64,000 nt of DNA from Sinorhizobium numidicum. GTDB taxonomy: Bacteria > Pseudomonadota > Alphaproteobacteria > Rhizobiales > Rhizobiaceae. The translations under genes and the position numbers were made by a program. The DNA lies in the NCBI RefSeq assembly GCF_029892045.1, contig NZ_CP120367.1, forward strand, positions 1-64,000. The letters are read 5' to 3'. The notes beneath the pieces are model-generated. The model made no database searches, was not told the origin of the DNA, and was given only the letters and a program-made list of their open reading frames with translations. Shown one piece after another: positions 35,001 through 42,649 of the stretch; within the stretch, counting starts at the first letter, position 1, and each line of letters begins with the position of its first letter.

Positions 35001-35258
35001 GTGCAACCATGCGCCGAGATCTCGCGAGAAGCTGGGCGAGGCGACTTGGATCGCCGCGCTGACATCGGCGCGTCTGGCAACCTTTCGCAACCGTGCTTGA
35101 AGGGCCTCGCGATCTTGTTTGAGAGCCGCATCGATATCTCCCGCATCACGCCACGCGTCATAGGCTACAAGGTCTTTTCCCCATAGGTCGACGACGTTCC
35201 AAGCGAGGGCCGGAGTCCGCAAGACGAAGAAACCCGGGCATCGCAAAAATCGCTTCAT
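32067..35258 (-). CDS. Full-length LanB-type lantibiotic dehydratase
   Basis: I chose the ATG at 35258 (Met-Lys-Arg-Phe-Leu-Arg-Cys-Pro-Gly-Phe) because GGAGG lies six bases upstream. The 1063-residue protein covers the N-terminal glutamylation domain (Arg-Ala-Thr-Pro-Phe-Gly-Leu-Phe-Ala-Gly, about residues 107-116, is the LanB hallmark) and the C-terminal SpaB/thiopeptide-type elimination domain (Trp-Leu-Tyr-Phe-Lys-Leu-Phe near 780, Trp-Phe-Tyr-Ile-Arg-Tyr and Pro-His-Ile-Arg-Leu-Arg near 825). Such enzymes use glutamyl-tRNA to dehydrate Ser/Thr in a leader-bearing peptide. It lies divergent to a candidate precursor gene. No LanC cyclase gene is in the window. Confidence 0.9.
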   Translation of the reverse strand: MKRFLRCPGFFVLRTPALAWNVVDLWGKDLVAYDAWRDAGDIDAALKQDREALQARLRKVARRADVSAAIQVASPSFSRDLGAWLHDKSSAPGKVERTLLRYFTRMASRATPFGLFAGVGVGTVADTTFLEIPKRKHHRPTVQLDVGYVMQLAAELSAEPELRKALRFRAATDLYRVADRLRYVETRMVANRRTYKQVDVEPTPFLLSALRAAGTPQGATIEKIADAVCAVSNDVDFDDAVRFAEYLCDAGLLVSPLCVVATGADPAHSLAQTLGKYPAGRAGHDAIQRAIDALQTPSRDGFRGLHSRMARAKSALASLPVEVDHARLFRTTLCWYGRYTTISRTLAEQIASGAQLLISIADSRALPSMEEFRRRFEAKYGGEPRPLLEVIDPDIGIGFGSNSSASVPLLDGWPSRTLESVTSSWTSRDDHLLKVLYRALKSNTLAIELNDSDIASLAPRTPRTVPSGLDALVVISGSSDSNTHRIFFRRVVGPTCSRLLGRFAAADAGLEAQLQAALRQEQGSNDNAVHAEIVHLPQGNAGNVICRPVLRDYEIPIADASGAPPERQIPLTDLRVQLIDGRVQLFSERLARRVIPHLACAHAYNRSELAAYRFLVEIGQDGMDQDYSFSWGALASAPFLPRLSHGCSILSLARWNFSVQEIDQFSQSSGAACFAKLQAWRSQNSLPRYVSLDEGDQSLFVDLENVLSVQSLVQAARDKHRFTLSEWYPPKAELVVSDGRNRYAHELVVPLIKVSGEPSTSVADKGPSRQHRAVAPSYAEYTGDDWLYFKLFCAEYARDRVLTDLLGPCIGDLKVSRLIDQWFYIRYDQPAPHIRLRIRVGPDSYRREALLAKIVSLANSSSDLITSVATTRYKPEVTRYGGGLGVAVCEKMFEADSRTAIELLSFYREDQDAIWKLTLFGVMALLNDLRFDDRQKERLMRQHRDRQIASLDADSRNHMRRIRRSRRQEVSAILTGSRNDMRFGIDAIDRRSALNGALVCELDQLLTDGQLATSFDAIGISLIHMWTNRMTRYSINLQEAVICDLLLQYLEEATHRREMKNSS

Positions 35259-35426
35259 TGCAAGCCTCCGGAAGCTTGTAGAATGCACGCGAACATTGTG
35301 ACGATCGTGAATATCGGTTATGAATACTGGCTGCGGGTGGTTTCGTCTAGGCTCTCAAAGCACCCGAATCCTTGAAATGCCAGTGCGTTACTTCAGTAAC
35401 TTCCTTGCGAATTAAGGAGATAGATC
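35259..35426. promoter_or_regulatory. Divergent promoter region between lanB-like and precursor-candidate genes
   Basis: This 168-bp gap separates two divergent genes, each with a strong ribosome site (GGAGG and AAGGAG). It must hold both promoters. I could not assign reliable -35/-10 boxes. Confidence 0.4.
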
Positions 35427-35723
35427 ATGGAATCCCAGCAGCTTACTCATGATGACGTAAAAAGGCTAACGGAGCGTCTATCGAGTTGGGCTAGTACCAA
35501 TCTGGATGAGAGGGAGCAGCTTCTTTTAGCCGGTGTTCTCGAGCTTGCGGGCAAAATGTACGAAGGCACTCAGTCTCCAAGCGGCAAGCGAACCCTACCA
35601 CTCAAACGAGAGTCAATTCGCGACCTTCAGGTCTGGGACCGATTGCTGGAGACGCAGGGACATAGTCTTTGGACCTGCGATAAACCTCCGTCATTCGAGC
35701 AGTTCGAAACTCCGAAAAAATGA
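35427..35723 (+). CDS. Candidate RiPP precursor peptide (98 aa)
   Basis: AAGGAG lies seven bases before the ATG. Residues 8-45 (Asp-Asp-Val-Lys-Arg-Leu-Thr-Glu-Arg-Leu ... Glu-Arg-Glu-Gln-Leu-Leu-Leu-Ala-Gly-Val-Leu-Glu-Leu-Ala-Gly) form an acidic, amphipathic leader-like helix. The C-terminal half (46-98) has ten Ser/Thr and one Cys (residue 84, in Trp-Thr-Cys-Asp-Lys-Pro-Pro). Position supports a precursor role: divergent from a lantibiotic dehydratase and 9 bases ahead of a JmjC/cupin oxygenase. The alternative is a small accessory protein, since leader homology is not proven and only one Cys is available for ring formation. Confidence 0.5.
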   Translation: MESQQLTHDDVKRLTERLSSWASTNLDEREQLLLAGVLELAGKMYEGTQSPSGKRTLPLKRESIRDLQVWDRLLETQGHSLWTCDKPPSFEQFETPKK

Positions 35724-35732
35724 GCGCCCGCC

Positions 35733-36599
35733 TTGGAAATCGCCGCAGTGCCAAGGCTTTCCGCGAGTGAATTCAAGCCGTCACGATTTCGGCGACGCCC
35801 CTGTGTGGTGCATGGACTGACGACGGAATGGCCGGCTCTCGAAAGGTGGACGCCCGGCTATTTGAAGAGGGTTGCTGGCGCAGTGGAAGTCTCACTCCGC
35901 GAGACGGCCGGGAGCCCTCGTAACATCTATCAAAATCTAGCCCAAGGCGGGCGCATATCATTCGCGGACTACGTCGACTGGGTGACGGAGACCGCAGAGG
36001 CACCAGACGTTCAGGCAATCCTGGCTCAGTGGACCGATCCCGGTCGAATTACGAGCGCCATAGAAGACTGCCGTTTTGAGGCATCATACTATCTGGACGC
36101 AAAACTCCCTCAATTATCGAAGGTTATGATGGGTGATGTTTGCATCCCCACCTGGTATGACGTTTATCCGATCGACATAATTTTCTGGCTCGGTGTTCTA
36201 GGAACCTCATCTGGGCTGCATTCCGACGTGACGCCGAACTGCAATGCTCAAATTGCCGGCAGTAAGCACTTCCTCCTCTTCCCGCCGTCACAGGCGAAAC
36301 GGCTCTATCAGATCCCAGGCCGCACACATTGTCGATTCGATCCGAACATGCCCGACTATGAGCGTTTCCCCGAGGCAAGAAAAGCCTCTGGATTCGAAGT
36401 CTACTTGAAGCCGGGTGAGGCCCTGTACATACCCGTTGGTTGGTTCCACCAGGTCACTGTGGTCAGTGGAATGTCCATCAACGTGAACTTCTTCTGGCAG
36501 CGGCAGTTTCCCCAAGGCTTGGCTACTCCGCCACTGTGGAGAATCCTTCTTCGGCGAGCATCGGCTCGAATGCGGCGAATTCTAGAAGCCCCGCGCTAG
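35733..36599 (+). CDS. JmjC/cupin_8-type Fe(II)/2-oxoglutarate oxygenase
   Basis: A TTG at 35733, nine bases after the preceding stop, is the likely start; a GTG at 35748 is possible. The 288-residue protein has the cupin_8/JmjC pattern: the iron-binding His163-Ser-Asp165, Gly-Ser-Lys-His-Phe-Leu-Leu-Phe-Pro-Pro at 176-185, and the distal His239 in Val-Gly-Trp-Phe-His-Gln-Val. These enzymes hydroxylate protein or peptide side chains. Being next to the candidate precursor and opposite the LanB gene, it is likely to hydroxylate the same peptide. That is inference. Confidence 0.8.
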   Translation: MEIAAVPRLSASEFKPSRFRRRPCVVHGLTTEWPALERWTPGYLKRVAGAVEVSLRETAGSPRNIYQNLAQGGRISFADYVDWVTETAEAPDVQAILAQWTDPGRITSAIEDCRFEASYYLDAKLPQLSKVMMGDVCIPTWYDVYPIDIIFWLGVLGTSSGLHSDVTPNCNAQIAGSKHFLLFPPSQAKRLYQIPGRTHCRFDPNMPDYERFPEARKASGFEVYLKPGEALYIPVGWFHQVTVVSGMSINVNFFWQRQFPQGLATPPLWRILLRRASARMRRILEAPR

Positions 36600-36614
36600 A
36601 AATGGTCAGCGCAT

Positions 36615-36646
36615 GCCCCTCGCAAAACGAAGGGGATGTTCCTTTT
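36615..36646 (+). terminator. Probable rho-independent terminator after the JmjC gene
   Basis: CCCCTCG and CGAAGGGG pair around a short A-rich loop about 16 bases after the stop codon, followed by TGTTCCTTTT. One bulged base weakens the stem. Confidence 0.45.
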
Positions 36647-36837
36647 CAGTGACCTGACGATGTCAATGATGTTGTCGCGGCCGCGGTCGGATCCTCCTTG
36701 TTCCAAGGTAAGCGGCAACGAGACCCGGTTGGAGGGGTTTGCGGTCGGATATCGGTAGCGGACGTTGTGAGCCGAAGTGAGGTTCTATGTCTGCGCCTAG
36801 TTCTGAAACTAGAACCTTTCATATGATCGAAGCTGTT

Positions 36838-37175
36838 GCCGACCGCCTTGAGGGTGCGCCGCGGCAACTTCGGCGGCGTTGTTCACGATGTTCAAATGAC
36901 CGTGTATCCCGGGGCACTGCATGCCTTTGACAATCCGCGCAGCCCGGCGCGCGTTGCCGATCCGACTGGCAGCCGTCGCGAAACTGCCCGCGCGGCCTGC
37001 GCCGGGAGGAAGAGGCACAGCTTGTCAATGCGCCGACTGGAAAACCCTTTACCTATGCGGATGGCTGCGTCGAGTACGGCCGAGCGTCCAACATAACGAT
37101 GCCGCCGCTATGGCGGCACAGGGCGAAGTGAAGGCGTTTCTGCAAAGTCGTTTGAAGGCAATTGACGGCCGGTAA
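36838..37175 (+). pseudogene. C-terminal remnant of a dienelactone-hydrolase-like gene
   Basis: Three segments in different frames follow the family's C-terminus: Asp-Val-Gln-Met-Thr-Val-Tyr-Pro-Gly-Ala-Leu-His-Ala-Phe-Asp-Asn-Pro (near the catalytic His), Gly-Lys-Pro-Phe-Thr-Tyr-Ala-Asp-Gly, and His-Asn-Asp-Ala-Ala-Ala-Met-Ala-Ala-Gln-Gly-Glu-Val-Lys-Ala-Phe-Leu. They end in a stop at 37175. The 5' two thirds of the gene are missing and at least two frameshifts are present. Confidence 0.6.
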
Positions 37176-37300
37176 CAGCACAAGTGCTATGCGACTTTCT
37201 CCATCCCGTCGCGGACGCTCATTTGTCCGGGTCGCACGCCTGCTTCGGGTTCGAAGGGAGCCATTCTTCACGAGCCCTGTGCGCGACTTGTTGCGAAGAT

Positions 37301-37346
37301 GTTCACGTTCTGCGCTAAGAAGATCGCATAATGTATCGACTGGAAT
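37301..37346 (+). repeat. 46-bp dif-like dispersed repeat, copy C
   Basis: GTTCACG starts the left arm, the core is TCGCATAATGTATC, and the right arm (CTGGAAT) is the least conserved of the four. About 60 bases to its left also match copy D (AGGGAGCC, TTCTTCACGAGCCC, TTGTTGCGA), so C and D share a unit of about 110 bp. Confidence 0.6.
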
Positions 37347-37420
37347 TGCCGCACCTAACGCACACATCATCAGGCTTAGAGCCTCCCGGGAGTTGGTTCA
37401 TCAGGGAGGTGCATCCTCGC

Positions 37421-37700
37421 TTTAACCGATGCGCTGGGCGACCTCGTGCGCTTTCATCTCCTGCCGGGCGAGCGCTACAACACGGTCGGAGTCGCGCCAC
37501 TTATCGACGGCCTCGATTTCGGGGCCATCCTCGCCGACAAGGCTTTCGACGCCAACTGGATCATCGAAGAGATGCAGGAATGCGGCGCGCGGATCGTCAT
37601 CTCGCAACGCCCACAACGCAAACATCCCATCGCGATCGATCAAGAGGTCTACAAGTGGCGGCATCTGATCGAGAGTTTCTTCTGCAAACTCAAATCGCAA
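37421..37700 (+). pseudogene. IS5-family transposase fragment
   Basis: The frame encodes Val-Gly-Val-Ala-Pro-Leu-Ile-Asp-Gly-Leu-Asp-Phe, Ala-Asp-Lys-Ala-Phe-Asp-Ala-Asn-Trp-Ile and Tyr-Lys-Trp-Arg-His-Leu-Ile-Glu-Ser-Phe-Phe-Cys-Lys-Leu-Lys, the DDE core and C-terminal pattern of IS5-type transposases. The N-terminal half is absent. After Lys-Leu-Lys the family sequence is lost as it meets the end of the histidine kinase gene, so both ends are truncated. Confidence 0.75.
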
Positions 37701-37715
37701 CTTTTCATCAATGAT

Positions 37716-39176
37716 TTATGTTTGCAACGCCTTCATCAACTCGCGGTGAATCTCAACAGGCCCTAGACCGGAAAGTGGGATGACGATGTTCACTGTGAGA
37801 CCATCCAGCCGCCAATCATGGCTCAGAGTGCCGCCGAATTGGCGGACCACAGTGGCTTCTACCAACGCGCTGCCGAAGCCCTTCGACCCGGGGGAGGAGT
37901 GTATTTGCGGCCCACCGTGTTCCTTCCATGTGATGACAAGGTGTTCGCCTTCGATCTGCCAGACAATGTCCACTCCGCCACTGTCGCCGCAAAGACCGCC
38001 GTATTTGGCAGCATTGGTCGCCAGTTCGTGGAAGACGAGCGCGAGCCCATTGACCGCCTGCTCTCCGCATCGAACAGCTGGCCCGTCGAGAGAAAACCTT
38101 CGGTTCCGTTCAAGCGTCGCAGCCTCGTGCGGTTCGACGATGATGCTCAGCAATTCGGCCAGACCGGAGGCCGCCCCCTCAACGTCGCTGAAAGAACGCC
38201 TCACCAAAGAGTGGGCGGCAGCGAGCGCGCGCAGCCGGCCGGACAGCATCGCGATCAGGTCATCCTTGTTGTCCGTACCGCGGGAGCTCATCCGGATCAT
38301 GCCGCCGATGATTGCGAAAAGATTCTTGAGCCTGTGGCTCATCTCCCTGGTGAGCAGTTCCTGTTGTTCAAGCGCGTAAGAGAGTTCCTGTTCGGACCGG
38401 ACCATCTTCAGCGCTATGCCGATGAAGCTCGCAAGTTCCTGCATCGTCGCTGCGTGGCGGCCGTGGAAATGTCCGATTCCATCGGCGACGATCCAGAGTG
38501 TCCCAAGTGGTTCCGTCCTTCCGATGTAAAGGGGAACGAGCAGGACCTCCGGTAGCGACAGGTCCCGCGGGATCCACTCGTAGACGCGTTCTGGATGAAC
38601 GGCGAGTGTCGGCGCGTTGCGGTCCAGCGTAACACCGCACGGCGAGAAATCGCGGGGCGTCGTGGCTCTGTCGAACGGCGACAGAATTCCGGTCAGATGA
38701 TGCCACCGGAATACTGGGGATGGCTCGGTCTCTTCCAGAAGACTGATGCCCGCCGAAATCCCGCCGGTCAGTTCCATGGCGAGTTCGACGAACTTCGGGA
38801 GCAACTCTCCGGGCGCGTCGTGCATGCGCCCGGCGAGCTGGAGAAGTGCGGACTTCTCGCGCGCCGCATCGGACTGTGGCACTGGCCGCTGTCTCAGGTC
38901 GACGGCGTAGACCGCCGAAACGTCAGGCTTCGACACAGCTGCAATTTTCACCTTTCCCGTCCTTTCCGCGCCCTGAGCGATCAGAAGGTTCATTGATACC
39001 GCAAATCGGAAGGCGAGCAAAACGTCGGCAGGTAGAATTCCTGGTGCAGGAGTCACGGTGACCGTGTGATGTTTTTCCAGGGCCTTCATTCCGGCCCAGC
39101 GACCCACCAGCCCGCCGCTTGTGGCTTTGAACGCGTGCGCGACTTCTCTGCGTGGCGGCAGTTCAAATCCGTTCAA
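37716..39176 (-). CDS. GAF-domain HWE-family sensor histidine kinase
   Basis: The 486-residue protein has a central GAF domain (about 115-265) and an HWE kinase core: Arg-Glu-Met-Ser-His-Arg-Leu-Lys-Asn-Leu-Phe-Ala (about 282-293, with the phospho-accepting His), Phe-His-Glu-Leu-Ala-Thr-Asn-Ala-Ala-Lys-Tyr-Gly (N box, about 387) and Gly-Phe-Gly-Ser-Ala-Leu-Val. No membrane span is seen, so it is a soluble sensor. HWE kinases are abundant in rhizobia. No response regulator is adjacent. An internal Met at 39089 is an alternative start, because the first 29 residues look unlike a domain. Confidence 0.85.
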   Translation of the reverse strand: MNGFELPPRREVAHAFKATSGGLVGRWAGMKALEKHHTVTVTPAPGILPADVLLAFRFAVSMNLLIAQGAERTGKVKIAAVSKPDVSAVYAVDLRQRPVPQSDAAREKSALLQLAGRMHDAPGELLPKFVELAMELTGGISAGISLLEETEPSPVFRWHHLTGILSPFDRATTPRDFSPCGVTLDRNAPTLAVHPERVYEWIPRDLSLPEVLLVPLYIGRTEPLGTLWIVADGIGHFHGRHAATMQELASFIGIALKMVRSEQELSYALEQQELLTREMSHRLKNLFAIIGGMIRMSSRGTDNKDDLIAMLSGRLRALAAAHSLVRRSFSDVEGAASGLAELLSIIVEPHEAATLERNRRFSLDGPAVRCGEQAVNGLALVFHELATNAAKYGGLCGDSGGVDIVWQIEGEHLVITWKEHGGPQIHSSPGSKGFGSALVEATVVRQFGGTLSHDWRLDGLTVNIVIPLSGLGPVEIHRELMKALQT

Positions 39177-39771
39177 GGCGAGGGATTCGCAGTCGGCTTG
39201 CCGCTGTGTCGCGTGGGCAAGCGCCGATCGTCTCGAGCGGGTGGTTTTCTGCCTTCCGATCGGAACGCGCAGGCAGCGCCATCGTCTGACATTGCGAGTG
39301 TGGCGATCCGACCCCGTTGACGACCTTGGTCGTTGCAGACTGAACGTCCTAAACGAAGTCGGGAACCTGACCTTCAGCGTAAGAGCATTCGGGCGTGCGC
39401 TGGTCTGGGGTCATTCACCACATTTCGTGTCCGGTCACATCGTGGCCGCCCAAGTTTCAACACGTTCAACACCGCAAGGACGTGCGTATGTGGAAGATCC
39501 AAGTCGGCCTCGCCGCTGTATCGCCCCATGGCACGGATGAGACGACCCACAGTTTACCGGCGGCGCGCGAGACGGCTAGCGGGCGACCCGCGGATGCTTT
39601 TTTCGTGTTATGATGGGGCTTGCAGCGCGTAATCACGACCTCGACAATAGGGCAGAGGCCGAACGCTATTTTTGCTCTGGCGCAGGAAGTTTTGCGCCCC
39701 CCAGGATAGGCTCAACGCCGAAGCTGGGTGTGCTGCCTTTTCCTGACTGATCCGGGGCGAGGAGGTAGTCC
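39177..39771. other. Intergenic stretch, no supported gene
   Basis: About 590 bases between the divergent kinase and redoxin genes. Overlapping open frames exist in several phases but none has a ribosome site or family features. Promoters for both neighbours should lie here. Confidence 0.4.
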
Positions 39772-40407
39772 ATGTCCACGAGTACCCGCCCGCTGCAGCT
39801 GGGCGACCAGGCCCCGAATATAGTGCTCGATGCGATATCGCGCGACGGCAAGATCGCGCTTGATGATTTTCGAGGCCGTAACCCGTTATTGATCGGTATG
39901 TTTCGCGGCCTACACTGTCCGTTCTGCCGGCGCCATGTCGCGGCGATGGCGCAACTCAAGCCGGCCCTGCGTGAGAAAGGCGTCGAATGCCTGGCGGTGG
40001 TCATTACGCCGGTCGAGCGGGCGCGGCTCTATTTCCGTTACCACCCGGCCCCCGATCTTCTCGCCGCATCCGACCCGGAGCGGGCCTCGCACCGTGCTTT
40101 CGGCTTGCGCGAGGTCGGGATGGACACGGTCATGGCGATACGGGTTCATCTCCCGGGCGAGTTGCCCGAGCCTATGGATGTCATGGCAATGGACGAGTTT
40201 CTCAACAAGAAGGAAGGATATGAGATTACGGAAGCCGATCAGCAGGCGATGGCTTCCAGCCAGGGGCAGCTTGTCGGTCAGTTCCTGATCGACCGAGGGG
40301 GCATCGTACGCTGGAGCTTCACTGAAGTTCTGGAGGCTGGCCTCAATACGTTCAGGGCACCGAATCCTGAGGAATTGATGTCCGCAGCTTCCCAAGTTAC
40401 ACATTAA
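39772..40407 (+). CDS. Redoxin (AhpC/TSA-like) protein
   Basis: The 211-residue protein has a thioredoxin fold with the active-site segment Phe-Arg-Gly-Leu-His-Cys-Pro-Phe-Cys-Arg-Arg-His (Cys47 and Cys50), preceded by the family start Leu-Gly-Asp-Gln-Ala-Pro-Asn. The CxxC pair suggests a thiol oxidoreductase or peroxidase acting in the cytosol; there is no signal peptide. GAGGAGG lies upstream of the ATG. It appears monocistronic. Confidence 0.8.
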   Translation: MSTSTRPLQLGDQAPNIVLDAISRDGKIALDDFRGRNPLLIGMFRGLHCPFCRRHVAAMAQLKPALREKGVECLAVVITPVERARLYFRYHPAPDLLAASDPERASHRAFGLREVGMDTVMAIRVHLPGELPEPMDVMAMDEFLNKKEGYEITEADQQAMASSQGQLVGQFLIDRGGIVRWSFTEVLEAGLNTFRAPNPEELMSAASQVTH

Positions 40408-41070
40408 TAGGCGGCGGAAATAGGCTGCTGAAAACTCGCTCGACGACCACCGTCCTGTGGTGATTCTGTGAATTTAGATGATGCTAAGGCGCGGAGGGTT
40501 AAAGTCTGCCCGTGGGCTTCGTAGCGATTTCCATTCAACGGCCGCGGAGCGACCAGACGCTAGAGTGAGCAGGCCTCGCGCATAGGCGGGGCGACGTCCC
40601 CTCCTTGCCGCAATCACGCCGTTCCGACGGGCGCGCCATCTGGCAAGTTTCCACACCCTTTCCTGATTTTCTTTGGCGAAGTGGGAAGGTCAGGATTGGG
40701 TCGAAGGGAGCCGTTCTTCACGAGCCCCCGTGCACGGCTTGTTGCGAGGATGTTCACGTTCTGGGCTAAAAAGATCGCATAATGTATCGAAGGGAACTGC
40801 CGGCGCCGCGAACCATGAAAATTGGTCGTAGTGAAATAGCTTTTCACCGTTGCTGCAATGGGGTGGTGAGTGGAAGTTTCCTGCCTGCGCCCCGACGACT
40901 TGCTCGACATGCCCAAAAAGCGGGCAGTCGAATTCCTGGACGACCGCCGTTAGGACAGCGCCGGCGGCCAATGGCCTCTCAACCTCCGTTGCGGGTGCTC
41001 TCGCGCGTGCGCCGCGACATGCTTCAACGCGCCGAGCCGTGTCTTGTCGCGTTGCACACTGGTATCTCGT
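40408..41070. other. Gene-poor stretch with repeat copy D, left of the hydrazine-type cluster
   Basis: No supported gene in about 660 bases. The segment near 40890-40965 reads Asp-Asp-Leu-Leu-Asp-Met-Pro-Lys-Lys-Arg-Ala-Val-Glu-Phe-Leu-Asp followed by a stop, which looks like the tail of a lost gene but matches no family I know. It also contains the 46-bp dif-like repeat at 40752-40797. Confidence 0.4.
40752..40797 (+). repeat. 46-bp dif-like dispersed repeat, copy D
   Basis: Left arm GTTCACG, core TCGCATAATGTATC, right arm AGGGAAC. The preceding 60 bases match those before copy C. It lies between the redoxin gene and the MocR gene, close to the left edge of the biosynthetic operon. Confidence 0.6.
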
Positions 41071-42546
41071 TCAAGTCGGTTCGAGAAGCCTTTTAGCAGC
41101 AATAGCCATTTCCTTCTCCGAATAGGCTGCAAACCCAAGCAGGAATCCGTGCTGAGCAGGCTCCTCGAGATAAAGAGGCGAAAGCGGCCGGAGGCGCACT
41201 CCGCGCTCGGCCGCGCGTTTCGATGCTTCCACATCATTGAGCCCCTTACGAAGCTTGCCGAGCATGAAAAGGCCGCCGAACGAAGGTTCGACAGTCATGA
41301 ACTGTTGCCAATACTTCTCTGCTACCTCAAGCAGCGAATTTTGCCGTGCCGAGTAGATTTTCCGCATTCTGCGTAGGTGCGCCGTGAAGTGCCCTTCCGT
41401 GAGGAATTCAGCCAACGCAGCCTGTTCCAGGCTGGCAACATGCCTGTCCGAAATCGACTTTGCTGCCACGAAATGGCTCACCAAATCATGAGGCAGAACC
41501 AGGTACCCAATACGGAGGGACGGGAATAGAACCTTGCTGAAGGTGCCAACATAGATCACACGGCCACTTCTGTCCAACCCCTGCAATGATTCGAGCGGTT
41601 GGCCGTGATACCGATATTCGCTGTCGTAGTCGTCTTCGACGATCCAACTGCCATTTTCAGTCGCCCATTCCAGGATTTGCATCCGTCGCGCCATGCTCAT
41701 GGAAACGCCGAGAGGGTATTGCCGAGACGGCGTGATGTAGGCGAGTTTCGCCTCTGTAGCCTTTTCCCGGCCAACGCTTACTGCCAAACCTTCCGAGTCC
41801 ACGGGGATTGGCACGATCTTGGCACCCGCACCTTTCAGGCTTGCCACGCCCGGAGGATAGCAAGGATCCTCGACCCATGCCTTATCTCCTTGGTCAAGCA
41901 GCAAGCGGGCACAGAGATTGATGCCTTGCTGCGCCCCGTTGGTGATGACGATCTGTTCCGCCGTGCAACGGACCCCCCGATGTGAAGTGATGTGATCGGC
42001 AATGGCGTGTCTTAATTCTTCCAGACCGGCAGGTTCCCCGTAACCCGCCATGTGACGTCCAATGCGGCTGAACTGCCTGCCCATCAGCCGCCGCCACAAA
42101 ACGGGAAGAGTTCCTAGATCGGGTAGTCCGCTTTGGAAAGGCGCGGTGACGAGCGTACCAGGTGCGCCGATCAAATGTCGAGAAAGAGCTTTTCCGCGGG
42201 AAGAAAGAAGAGGAGTGCTGCTTTCCGCTTCCGCCTTTCGCGCCGAAACGGCCAAGGAAATGTCGAGAATGTTCTCGGCTACGTAAGAGCCGGAGCCCAC
42301 CCTACGATGTATGAAGCCCTCTGCCAGGAGATGGCTGTAGGCCGCATCGGCCGTGATTCGCGAAATCCCCCACTCGTTTGCCAGCGTGCGAGCGGAAGGC
42401 AAGGGACACCCCGGCTTGAGCCTTCCTTCCAAGATGTGGTCCCGGATTTGGCCTTGGATCTGCTTGTAAAGAGGAACATCCGAGTTCCGGTCGATCCTCA
42501 GCAATACCAGACATGATCTCGGCACAGTACAACCTCGAATGGCCAT
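41071..42546 (-). CDS. MocR-type regulator (GntR fused to aminotransferase fold)
   Basis: Residues about 20-95 are a GntR winged helix (Asp-Val-Pro-Leu-Tyr-Lys-Gln-Ile-Gln-Gly-Gln-Ile, then Leu-Pro-Ser-Ala-Arg-Thr-Leu-Ala). Residues 120-490 are a fold-type-I aminotransferase domain with the PLP-binding Lys in Gly-Thr-Phe-Ser-Lys-Val-Leu-Phe-Pro-Ser-Leu-Arg-Ile-Gly. MocR proteins sense amino-acid- or PLP-related ligands. It is divergent from the biosynthetic operon, with repeated TGGCCATAT boxes between them, so it very probably controls that operon. The ATG at 42546 is used here; a further upstream start at 42579 would overlap the boxes. Confidence 0.9.
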   Translation of the reverse strand: MAIRGCTVPRSCLVLLRIDRNSDVPLYKQIQGQIRDHILEGRLKPGCPLPSARTLANEWGISRITADAAYSHLLAEGFIHRRVGSGSYVAENILDISLAVSARKAEAESSTPLLSSRGKALSRHLIGAPGTLVTAPFQSGLPDLGTLPVLWRRLMGRQFSRIGRHMAGYGEPAGLEELRHAIADHITSHRGVRCTAEQIVITNGAQQGINLCARLLLDQGDKAWVEDPCYPPGVASLKGAGAKIVPIPVDSEGLAVSVGREKATEAKLAYITPSRQYPLGVSMSMARRMQILEWATENGSWIVEDDYDSEYRYHGQPLESLQGLDRSGRVIYVGTFSKVLFPSLRIGYLVLPHDLVSHFVAAKSISDRHVASLEQAALAEFLTEGHFTAHLRRMRKIYSARQNSLLEVAEKYWQQFMTVEPSFGGLFMLGKLRKGLNDVEASKRAAERGVRLRPLSPLYLEEPAQHGFLLGFAAYSEKEMAIAAKRLLEPT

Positions 42547-42571
42547 ATCAAAATCTAAGAAGTGGCCATAT
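42540..42571. promoter_or_regulatory. Direct repeats, candidate MocR operator
   Basis: TGGCCATAT occurs at 42540-42548 and again at 42563-42571, 23 bases apart in direct orientation, with a weaker ATGGCAT further on. MocR regulators such as GabR and PdxR bind direct repeats, and this is the gap between the MocR gene and the operon it faces. The first box overlaps the chosen MocR start codon, so that start may lie a little further in. Confidence 0.45.
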
Positions 42572-42649
42572 ACATACAACCCAAAATGGCATTTCTCAAC
42601 GTCTAGGGCGAGGGTTGATCAAGCGAATCTCAAACGGATACGGAAGAAA

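Noticed and set aside
35720..35770. ATG-started short frame overlapping the precursor stop as a separate peptide gene
   Set aside because: It closes after 16 codons and lies within the start of the JmjC gene, with no ribosome site of its own.
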